Origin: Eubacterium sp. UBA3279
Lineage (GTDB): Bacteria > Bacillota > Clostridia > Lachnospirales > Lachnospiraceae
Direction: 5' to 3'
Assembly (NCBI GenBank): GCA_002361775.1
Contig: DETV01000050.1
Coordinates: forward strand, 1 to 17,124
Length of the DNA: 17,124 bases
The translations under genes and the position numbers were made by a program. Positions 5,841-11,271 of the stretch are shown here, in pieces (position 1 is the first letter of the stretch; the number at the start of each line of letters is the position of its first letter). The notes beneath the pieces were generated by a model that saw only the letters and a list, made by a program, of their open reading frames with translations, was not told the origin of the DNA and made no database searches.

Positions 5841-6233
5841 AATATTGGCAAGAGATATTCTTCTAAAACATCTGTCATTGGTCAATATCCAGAAGGTGGA
5901 TATATTAATTTTACCGGTAACAGTTCACTGGAATTAGGTACTGTGATATTTAACAGGAACGGAACAGTAACAATTAAAGAAGCTATGGATGCAATTGTTA
6001 ATATTCGACTTAGTGGTAGTTCTTCCGCAAAACGTCTTTGGGCGCAACTTAAGAATTACAATACAGGTGTAGCATTAGCTGAAAGTATCGTTTATGGCGA
6101 ATATTTTACCGGAAATATACTTACTCACCTCCACATAGAAGCGAATACTGTTTTAGCAGTCATGACCAGAGAGGGTATTACAATGAATGCAGGTGGATTA
6201 GAAAGCAGTATGGAAATTATCAGGCTAAATTAA
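5835..6233 (+). CDS. Silent fibre tip A (C-terminal cassette)
   Basis: A 132-codon cassette read from the ATG inside core 1. No Shine-Dalgarno sequence precedes the ATG (TTCATAAAACTCCGCT), so it should not be translated alone. Inversion between cores 1 and 4 would place it in frame behind the constant half, giving a fibre of about 309 aa. The sequence is beta-rich (GYINFTGNSSLELGTVIF, VNIRLSGSSSAKRLWAQLKN). It differs from tips B, D and E and may have a TNF/C1q-like jelly-roll form; that fold is a guess. It ends 6 bases from the stop codon of tip B, which runs toward it. Confidence 0.8.
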   Translation: MKNIGKRYSSKTSVIGQYPEGGYINFTGNSSLELGTVIFNRNGTVTIKEAMDAIVNIRLSGSSSAKRLWAQLKNYNTGVALAESIVYGEYFTGNILTHLHIEANTVLAVMTREGITMNAGGLESSMEIIRLN

Positions 6234-6239
6234 TTTGAA

Positions 6240-6551
6240 TCATATGAAAAACATTGTGTGTCCACTTATAAAGCTTCCACCACTTACGTTTGCTTCAGAA
6301 TTAACATGTACCGTTCCGTCTTCGGATAGAATTTCCAGGTAAAATGTTCCAGCTAATTTTACATAAACATCCATCGGCGGTCTGTGACCATACGGGATAT
6401 ACCCAATCTGATACCCAGTCCACGCTGCGAAGCCATCTTTAGCAGTACCACTTACATATACTTCTGCTTGTTTGCTATTATAGCGATACCAAGCAGATAT
6501 ACCGGTATTTTCTCCGATTTTAATAAAATCACTTGTGAAATACGCACTCAC
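6240..6551 (-). CDS. Silent fibre tip B, without an intact crossover core
   Basis: A 103-codon reading frame from a GTG at 6551, with no ribosome binding site. It is homologous to tip D: EVYVSGTAKDGFAAWTGYQIGYIP against EVFIVGNLKASFTAWTTIHLGWIP, followed in both by a (H/N)RP stretch and by FYLEI/YFIEI near the same place. Both end with an (HT/HI)MFF motif. Counted from the GTG, the shared glutamate is residue 30 in both, so the cassette is essentially full length. The expected core is missing. A degraded version may remain at 6548-6562 (TCACCAGAGGAGG against TTTCATAGCGGAG). It would therefore be locked out of expression unless the recombinase tolerates that sequence. Confidence 0.7.
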   Translation of the reverse strand: MSAYFTSDFIKIGENTGISAWYRYNSKQAEVYVSGTAKDGFAAWTGYQIGYIPYGHRPPMDVYVKLAGTFYLEILSEDGTVHVNSEANVSGGSFISGHTMFFI

Positions 6552-6573
6552 CAGAGGAGGTGCAATATATCAC

Positions 6574-6636
6574 ATGATAAATAGAAGTGATGGTCAGGTC
6601 GACCAATCCTGGAACAAATTATGTGGAAAATATTAG
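6574..6636 (+). pseudogene. 3' remnant of a sixth fibre tip
   Basis: The plus-strand frame reads MINRSDGQVDQSWNKLCGKY and stops with TAG at 6634-6636, directly abutting the stop codon of tip C on the other strand. This is the head-on arrangement seen for A/B and D/E. The frame is open further upstream but there overlaps tip B antisense. No core or 5' portion is present. I read it as what is left after a deletion removed the 5' part of this tip and the core of tip B. Confidence 0.4.
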
Positions 6637-6909
6637 TCATGGCAGCTTTAAAAACGTGACTGAGATTGTATTATTGTTTTGATCCTTATCTAACCAACCA
6701 GAAATTTGTAAACTGTTATCATCAGACGAAAAAATCCAGGTGGCATTCCCGGCTATACCAGATTCCCCTCTTATGGTTATGTTTATGGGATAGCCTAAAT
6801 TCGACCATTCACTGTAAGGTATGGATAGTCTGTGATGATACTTTTTTGCCCAGTCATTGTATTCCCAAGCGGTGGTCTGGTATCCTTTTGTAGTTATTGC
6901 GTTTTTCAT
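6637..6909 (-). CDS. Silent fibre tip C
   Basis: A 90-codon cassette starting at the ATG inside core 2 and running left. It has aromatic and beta-rich sequence (MKNAITTKGYQTTAWEYNDW, PINITIRGESGIAGNATWIF, SLQISGWLDKDQNNNTISV) not obviously similar to the other tips. No Shine-Dalgarno site lies before the ATG. It has the same orientation as the expressed fibre, so it needs two steps: an inversion such as core 1/core 2 or core 2/core 3, and then one with core 4. The resulting fibre would be about 267 aa. Confidence 0.78.
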   Translation of the reverse strand: MKNAITTKGYQTTAWEYNDWAKKYHHRLSIPYSEWSNLGYPINITIRGESGIAGNATWIFSSDDNSLQISGWLDKDQNNNTISVTFLKLP

Positions 6910-6919
6910 AGCGGAGTTT
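6904..6919 (-). repeat. Crossover core 2
   Basis: Minus-strand copy of AAACTCCGCTATGAAA, identical to the others. On the minus strand it is preceded by GGAGTTGTATG, so GGAGTT and AACTCC form a 6-bp inverted pair with a 6-base centre, the geometry of a tyrosine recombinase core site. Confidence 0.9.
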
Positions 6920-6965
6920 CATACAACTCCATTCAGGATTTTTACAATCTAAAAATGGGCAGCAC

Positions 6966-6992
6966 AAAAAGGCCTGTCAAAAACAGGCTTTA
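6966..6992 (-). terminator. Terminator after the shufflon recombinase gene
   Basis: GCCTGT (6972-6977) pairs with ACAGGC (6983-6988) around a 5-base loop, with a minus-strand T run at 6970-6966. It lies 19 bases after the recombinase stop and stays inside the segment bounded by cores 2 and 3, so it moves with the gene on inversion. Confidence 0.75.
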
Positions 6993-7010
6993 AAAAATTA
7001 TACTTTTTCC

Positions 7011-8003
7011 TTAGGATGCGTATCTCTCATACGTGTTTTTTACATTGCGTTGCTGGACATACACATAGACCTGCGTAGTCCTGATATCCTCGTGGCCAAG
7101 TATCCTCTGTACATCCTGCAGTGCAGCTCCCCGGTCTATAAGATCTGTTGCAAGTGTGCGGCGGAATCGGTGTGGATGCACATTCTCCACACCTGCTCTC
7201 CGCCCCAATCTTTTAAGCAGTGATTCTATCGCATTTTTCTGTATCCGCTTGCTGCCTTTGCCTACAAATAAAGCCTTGCTGTTATCCTTCCGGCCAGAAA
7301 TATATGTTTTTAAATACATGGTGGCCACCTGTGTAAGATATACTGTACGTTCTTTCCCACCTTTTCCGTATACCACCAGTTCCCGGTTCAAAAAATCTAC
7401 ATCTGCCGTATCTACAGATACTACCTCACTTACCCTGCAGCCAGTGGCATAAAGAAAATGTACCAGTGCTAAATCTCTGGCATTGGTACATGCATTTTTC
7501 AGTTTCTCCATGTCCTCTCCGGAAAATGGTTTCCGGATCACTTTGTCGTATTTGATTTGCTTCACCGCCCTGCAAGGATTGTGTGGTATAAATTCTTCGT
7601 CATACAACCATCCAAAAAACGAAGATAGAACCTTCCTTATATTTTCCAAAGTCCTATTATTTACTTTTCGCTCCTCCTTATAAAGCGATAGGTACAAACG
7701 CAGATCAAATGCTGTTACTTCGTATAGCCGCCGATCTAAACGGTTTACGAAGGTGCCAATTACATCACTGTAATATCGGATGGTGTTCTCCGATTTTCCC
7801 TCAATCCTCTTCGTTGCCAGAAATTTTCTCAACAACCCCTCCGCCGATCCATCTCGAACAACGATTTCTGTACACCGTTCCTGCACCTCGTATTTTGCCA
7901 GCTCTGCAAGTAAAACCTCTTTTAATTTTTCCAGTGCTGTTCCCGTAATAATTCCTGTGACTGCTGCTGTGACATTGTCCAATATCTCGCATTTTGCATC
8001 CAT
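7011..8003 (-). CDS. Tyrosine recombinase (shufflon invertase)
   Basis: This 330-aa enzyme has the full catalytic set of the family: R190 (ATGCRVSE), the beta-hairpin lysine in GKGGKERT, H278 and R281 (HPHRFRRT), H304 (ILGHED) and nucleophile Y313 (TTQVYVYV). An N-terminal SAM-like core-binding domain spans about residues 50-145 (NTIRYYSDVIGTFVNRL). The start at 8003 is chosen because GGAGG ends 8 bases upstream; the longer frame to 8135 would read through core 3 and has no such support. Position inside the array, between cores 2 and 3, argues that it catalyses tip inversion, as Rci does in plasmid shufflons. The prophage integrase should instead lie at the other prophage end. In the present arrangement it reads in the direction of the late tail operon with no terminator seen after the fibre gene, so the two may be co-transcribed. 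Inversion at cores 1/4 or 2/3 would reverse it. Confidence 0.92.
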   Translation of the reverse strand: MDAKCEILDNVTAAVTGIITGTALEKLKEVLLAELAKYEVQERCTEIVVRDGSAEGLLRKFLATKRIEGKSENTIRYYSDVIGTFVNRLDRRLYEVTAFDLRLYLSLYKEERKVNNRTLENIRKVLSSFFGWLYDEEFIPHNPCRAVKQIKYDKVIRKPFSGEDMEKLKNACTNARDLALVHFLYATGCRVSEVVSVDTADVDFLNRELVVYGKGGKERTVYLTQVATMYLKTYISGRKDNSKALFVGKGSKRIQKNAIESLLKRLGRRAGVENVHPHRFRRTLATDLIDRGAALQDVQRILGHEDIRTTQVYVYVQQRNVKNTYERYAS

Positions 8004-8062
8004 TTGCCATGCCTCCTTTTTTCTTTTCAGCATAACAAAATAAGTGGACATTTTCATATACA

Positions 8063-8078
8063 AAACTCCGCTATGAAA
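8063..8078 (+). repeat. Crossover core 3
   Basis: Plus-strand AAACTCCGCTATGAAA; the ATG opens tip D. TTTCATA at 8052-8058 mirrors the TATGAAA at its right end across a 13-base centre. Cores 1 and 3 also share the A immediately to the left. Confidence 0.9.
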
Positions 8079-8393
8079 GTTGGAGTTCTTACTGAAGTTA
8101 GCGATCCAAACAGAGATATAGGTCTTGTTACGCAATATCGCACCGGACCTTTATCCACTGAGGTATTTATCGTCGGAAATTTAAAAGCATCTTTTACAGC
8201 GTGGACAACAATTCATCTCGGTTGGATTCCAATGCCGAATAGACCAGCAAAACAGATTATTCAATATGGTTTAGAAACATATTTCATTGAAATAGGTACT
8301 AATGGTATGGTAAAAATTGGCTCAACGGAAACCAAGGAGGTAAATAATGTATATATAAATGAGCATATTATGTTTTTTAATGCAACCAGATAA
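8073..8393 (+). CDS. Silent fibre tip D
   Basis: A 106-codon cassette from the ATG in core 3, opposite in orientation to the expressed tip E and ending 11 bases from it. No ribosome binding site precedes it. A single inversion between cores 3 and 4 (688 bp, 8063-8750) would join it in frame to the constant half, giving about 283 aa and sending tip E to the plus strand. It is homologous to tip B (EVFIVGNLKASFTAWTTIHL, LGWIPMPNRP, YINEHIMFF). The 8004 start for the longer frame lies in recombinase leader sequence and is not a credible gene start. Confidence 0.8.
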   Translation: MKVGVLTEVSDPNRDIGLVTQYRTGPLSTEVFIVGNLKASFTAWTTIHLGWIPMPNRPAKQIIQYGLETYFIEIGTNGMVKIGSTETKEVNNVYINEHIMFFNATR

Positions 8394-8404
8394 ATGAAAG
8401 CAGT

Positions 8405-9271
8405 TTAAATTACCGGATAACATCCATTGATTAAGACCTCTTCTGTATTATTTGAAAAATCTTGATGGACTTCGCCATTTGTCCGAACATATACATAATG
8501 TGGATACCATTCATTTCCTACTCGAATATATGCCGGAATTATAAGATTGTTTTTAGGTCGATGTGATCCATTTTGTATATGAATTAGACCTGTACCAACT
8601 GGATATTTGCCACTATCGTTTCTCTTGAATCCACATTGTAAATGTACGATGTTTCCAATTTTAAAGTTCATATCAATATTAGATATTTCTGTAGCACTTG
8701 TATAATATTGATAATTGATTTCTGTGATTTCTCTTTTCATAGCGGAGTTTAGCTCATTATATTTTGTCTCTAATTCCGGTACTGTTGGTATGACTTTAAA
8801 CAGTTGCTCCACTCCTACAATACTTAATCCATCCAGTTTTACTCTATACAACGGATATTCCCGGAGTTTTCCTCCTGCATAGATATCCTGTTTGGTAACC
8901 GCCGGATCTGTTCCCGTGCTGCCAGCTACGCCCTTCTTAACTTTTAATACATATGTATCCAACCCTCCGGAACCCGTCGTGGAAAAACTGGCAATAATTA
9001 AGTCATTTCTTTTTTGTCCCGCTGTTCCATTTTCGATTGTGAGGTCTTCGTAGTCTGCATAGGAATTTCTGCCTATATGTCCGTCTACGTTTATGACACC
9101 ATCTCCTACCCGTACTTTATTGTTACTCAGTACGGTAGATTTTAACTTACTTCCAATATTCAATACACCATCCTGTCCTAAGATACCGCGGTAGATAGCT
9201 GCATCGTCCTCTGATAAAATATTGGGCGGCTCTTCTACCGGCATGTTTCTTGTGATTGGCTTAAATCCCAT
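8405..9271 (-). CDS. Tail fibre / receptor-binding protein: constant N-terminus fused to tip E
   Basis: This 288-aa protein has AAGGAG upstream of the start at 9271, which follows the stop of the Gp37-like gene directly. Residues 1-177 are the constant half: a baseplate-type domain (GDGVINVDGHIGRNSYADYE, LTIENGTAGQKRNDLIIASF) and then a short helix (VPELETKYNELNSA) that probably trimerises. Residue 178 is the M encoded by core 4. Residues 178-288 are tip E, a beta-rich domain (IGNIVHLQCGFKRNDSGKYP, LIHIQNGSHRPKNNLIIPAY, YVYVRTNGEVHQDF) aligning loosely with tips B and D. Known phage receptor-binding proteins place the host-recognising domain at this end. Tip exchange would therefore change which surface the phage binds. 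The constant half also resembles BppU-like proteins; the precise family is uncertain. Confidence 0.85.
   Translation of the reverse strand: MGFKPITRNMPVEEPPNILSEDDAAIYRGILGQDGVLNIGSKLKSTVLSNNKVRVGDGVINVDGHIGRNSYADYEDLTIENGTAGQKRNDLIIASFSTTGSGGLDTYVLKVKKGVAGSTGTDPAVTKQDIYAGGKLREYPLYRVKLDGLSIVGVEQLFKVIPTVPELETKYNELNSAMKREITEINYQYYTSATEISNIDMNFKIGNIVHLQCGFKRNDSGKYPVGTGLIHIQNGSHRPKNNLIIPAYIRVGNEWYPHYVYVRTNGEVHQDFSNNTEEVLINGCYPVI
8735..8750 (-). repeat. Crossover core 4, inside the expressed fibre gene
   Basis: Minus-strand AAACTCCGCTATGAAA, read in frame as N-S-A-M-K at fibre residues 175-179. It marks the boundary between constant and exchangeable parts. Left of the core on the minus strand is GAGCT, unlike the other three, so the left arm is not conserved. 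Confidence 0.92.
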
Positions 9272-10474
9272 CTAATCATCTCCTTGTACTTTGTAATCTA
9301 TGGTGATATTTCCGTTTTCTAAGTTTAGAATTTTACGGATCACAGGTTTTTTTAAGTAAATCCCGGTGATCCGTTCCCTGCCGCCGACGATATCCCCGAT
9401 TTCTACGTCAATATCGTCTATCGCCATTTCTATTTTTTTATAGTTCTGAAGCTCCTTCAATTTTTCCCGACCATCTTCTTCCAATTTTGCCGGATCATCC
9501 TCAGAGTTTAGCTCATAGATGGCGGTACGCTCCTGTAAACCTTTATAGAATCGGCTTTTTCCTATGCTCCCGTCCTCCTGCACATACAGGTGGAGCACCA
9601 GCCGGTCTTTTAGTTCTCCTTTTCCCAGGCAGATCAAATGATTGATTCCCCGGCGGTAATCTTTTACGATAAAATTGATCCTACTGTCCTGGCTATATTC
9701 TAATTCCTCTGACCAGTCTTTAATTGGTACTGCCTGCAGGTGTACGGCGCCGTATTCCAGTCCGTCTCCCTGTTTATAAGCGATATTTATCCGATAACCG
9801 TAATGCGTCAGCAACTTTACTATCGCATCATATAAAGTCACGTACCGGTCCACTTTCCAATTTTGTACCGTGATTCCCGTATCGACTGGATCTACCACAA
9901 AAAGAGGACCAAAACGATCCCCCAATAACTTTTCCAGTATTTCATTCAATTCTCCGGATAAGGTCAGATAGTCCTGTCCGGTGGGCGGCTCTACCACCTT
10001 TTGGGACAATAACCCTCGCCAGGTATATCCCCGCAGATATGTGGCGGATTCTTCTGTGTGTACCTCACGCTCTTCAATCAGTCCTCCGTACTCTGTGTCT
10101 GGCATATAAACCTGGTATCCTTGCCAGATTTCATCCGTAAGTGGTGCAGTTAGTTCAAAGTCGTTCGTATCGCCAACTTCCAGATCCAGCTGTACATCCC
10201 TCAAAAATCTCTGTTCTTCCCCTTCCGGGGTTGCAAGGATAAATTCTTGTGGAAATACATTTGTCTCATATACTTCCAGTACCTGAGAGTTATCGGTATC
10301 TGTTAATCCCGAATCATCCTCCGCTGTGACCGTGATAGGGTAATAGGTTTTCTTTTCTGGTGTTTTTAACTGTCTTTGCGGCGCTACCCGTTCCCCCGTG
10401 TATAAATTTCCAACTTGATGCTCCAGAGGTTCTTTTACATTGGCTACAGATACCCGTACCTCTTTTACTGCCAT
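9272..10474 (-). CDS. Siphovirus tail protein, ReqiPepy6 Gp37-like
   Basis: This 400-aa protein matches the Gp37-like tail family. Characteristic stretches include NDFELTAPLTDEIWQGYQVY, SATYLRGYTWRGLLSQKVV, NWKVDRYVTLYDAIVKLL and the C-terminal DDIDVEIGDIVGGRERITGI. The first 75 residues are an extra Ig-like extension (KTYYPITVTAEDDSGLTDTD). Proteins in this position form the tail tip or baseplate hub between the distal tail protein and the receptor-binding fibre. The start at 10474 overlaps the distal tail gene by 10 bases, and the stop abuts the fibre start, so Dit, hub and fibre are one translational block. Confidence 0.85.
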   Translation of the reverse strand: MAVKEVRVSVANVKEPLEHQVGNLYTGERVAPQRQLKTPEKKTYYPITVTAEDDSGLTDTDNSQVLEVYETNVFPQEFILATPEGEEQRFLRDVQLDLEVGDTNDFELTAPLTDEIWQGYQVYMPDTEYGGLIEEREVHTEESATYLRGYTWRGLLSQKVVEPPTGQDYLTLSGELNEILEKLLGDRFGPLFVVDPVDTGITVQNWKVDRYVTLYDAIVKLLTHYGYRINIAYKQGDGLEYGAVHLQAVPIKDWSEELEYSQDSRINFIVKDYRRGINHLICLGKGELKDRLVLHLYVQEDGSIGKSRFYKGLQERTAIYELNSEDDPAKLEEDGREKLKELQNYKKIEMAIDDIDVEIGDIVGGRERITGIYLKKPVIRKILNLENGNITIDYKVQGDD

Positions 10475-11271
10475 TCTGGTTCACTCCTTTTTGCATACAG
10501 GGTAATATTCCAGTCAAACTTTCCAGTCCATTCCACTGAGTGCCGCCCTGGAATAATATGTGCAAAAGGATCACTGGATTTTTCCCGGTTGTGAAACGCA
10601 TTTACGACTTGTCCGGAATTCATTACTTTTATCACGGTTCCTTTTTCGGTATCCAGTTCCAGGTATTCTCCTGTTTCCAGAAGGATGTTGACTTGGTACT
10701 TGTGTCCTCCGATAATAACCAGAGGATTGACCACGGGGCCAAAGATCACCATTTTAAAATCCACCTTATCAAAATACTTATTAATGATGTAATCTCCGGT
10801 TAGGCCACCGCCATATCGGTAAGGATAACGGTAGGCATACTTTTTACTGCTGCCATTATAAATATCGCTGGCGTAAAAATCGTAATGGGTTTCTTTTATC
10901 CATACAGGATCTTTACTGAAAAATATAATCTCTTTCATGACTCCGATCGGACTCTCGGCTGGTTCTGAAGTCGCTTCGCATATATTGCATATCAAATATT
11001 GATCCCCGTAATATAAACGTCCCTCTTTTCCAGACAGCGTATCGTTTTCGGTGATCCGATGCATATCGTTAAGCTTTTTCGTTTTATAAGATCGTTCCCC
11101 AGTAACTTCCACCAACGTTCTGTATGTACGTGGCTTCCTCGAAAACTTATATTTTCCGGAAATTTCCTCTTCTTCCCATTTATGTCTGTAAAAATCTGTT
11201 TCTCTTAATTTGATTCCATCTCCATTTAAACAGATTGATTCTCCGGATGCGCTTACATATTTCACAATCAT
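10465..11271 (-). CDS. Distal tail protein (Dit, Sipho_tail family)
   Basis: This 268-aa protein follows the tape measure gene with an ATGA overlap, the usual place for Dit. The N-terminal half (SASGESICLNGDGIKLRETD, ISGKYKFSRKPRTYRTLVEV, GRLYYGDQYLICNICEATSE) fits the Sipho_tail ring domain. After residue about 140 comes a galectin-like C-terminal domain (YDFYASDIYNGSSKKYAYRY, DKVDFKMVIFGPVVNPLVII, GTVIKVMNSGQVVNAFHNRE). Dit forms the hexameric ring joining the tail tube to the tip. Its YAYRYPYRY stretch is shared with the 52-aa protein encoded at 4625-4783. Confidence 0.85.
   Translation of the reverse strand: MIVKYVSASGESICLNGDGIKLRETDFYRHKWEEEEISGKYKFSRKPRTYRTLVEVTGERSYKTKKLNDMHRITENDTLSGKEGRLYYGDQYLICNICEATSEPAESPIGVMKEIIFFSKDPVWIKETHYDFYASDIYNGSSKKYAYRYPYRYGGGLTGDYIINKYFDKVDFKMVIFGPVVNPLVIIGGHKYQVNILLETGEYLELDTEKGTVIKVMNSGQVVNAFHNREKSSDPFAHIIPGRHSVEWTGKFDWNITLYAKRSEPEWQ
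10813..10839. repeat. Partner of the 27-bp repeat at 4652-4678
   Basis: Encodes AYRYPYRY inside the distal tail protein; 24 of 27 bases match the segment in the 52-aa gene, in the same orientation. Shared codons suggest common descent rather than chance. Confidence 0.75.

Larger units (their letters stand above)
5825..8750. mobile_element. Phage shufflon: invertible tail-fibre tip array with its own tyrosine recombinase
   Basis: The segment is bounded by two inverted copies of a 16-bp core and contains two more. In left-to-right order it has core 1 (+), tip A (+), tip B (-), a remnant tip (+), tip C (-), core 2 (-), the recombinase gene (-), core 3 (+), tip D (+), tip E (-) and core 4 (-). 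Tip E is currently fused to the constant fibre half that ends at core 4. The tips lie in head-on pairs with 0-11 bases between stop codons, as in the R64 pilV shufflon. Every pair of cores in opposite orientation can support inversion. Pairs 2/4 and 1/3 are direct and would delete DNA if recombined. Confidence 0.88.

Noticed and set aside
7011..8003. The tyrosine recombinase as the prophage integrase
   Set aside because: It is enclosed between inverted cores and fibre tips in the middle of the late region, not next to the attachment site. The junction at about 571-632 has no integrase beside it, so the integrase is expected at the other prophage end.
8004..8135. Longer starts for the recombinase (8135) and for tip D (8004)
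   Set aside because: The recombinase extension reads through core 3 and lacks a ribosome binding site, while 8003 has GGAGG at 8 bases. The tip D extension lies in the recombinase leader; homology and the core place its junction at 8073.
5825..9271. A diversity-generating retroelement
   Set aside because: Variable fibre ends suggested one, but no reverse transcriptase frame and no near-identical template/variable repeat pair are present. The tips are distinct cassettes joined to identical short cores, which is inversion rather than mutagenic copying.
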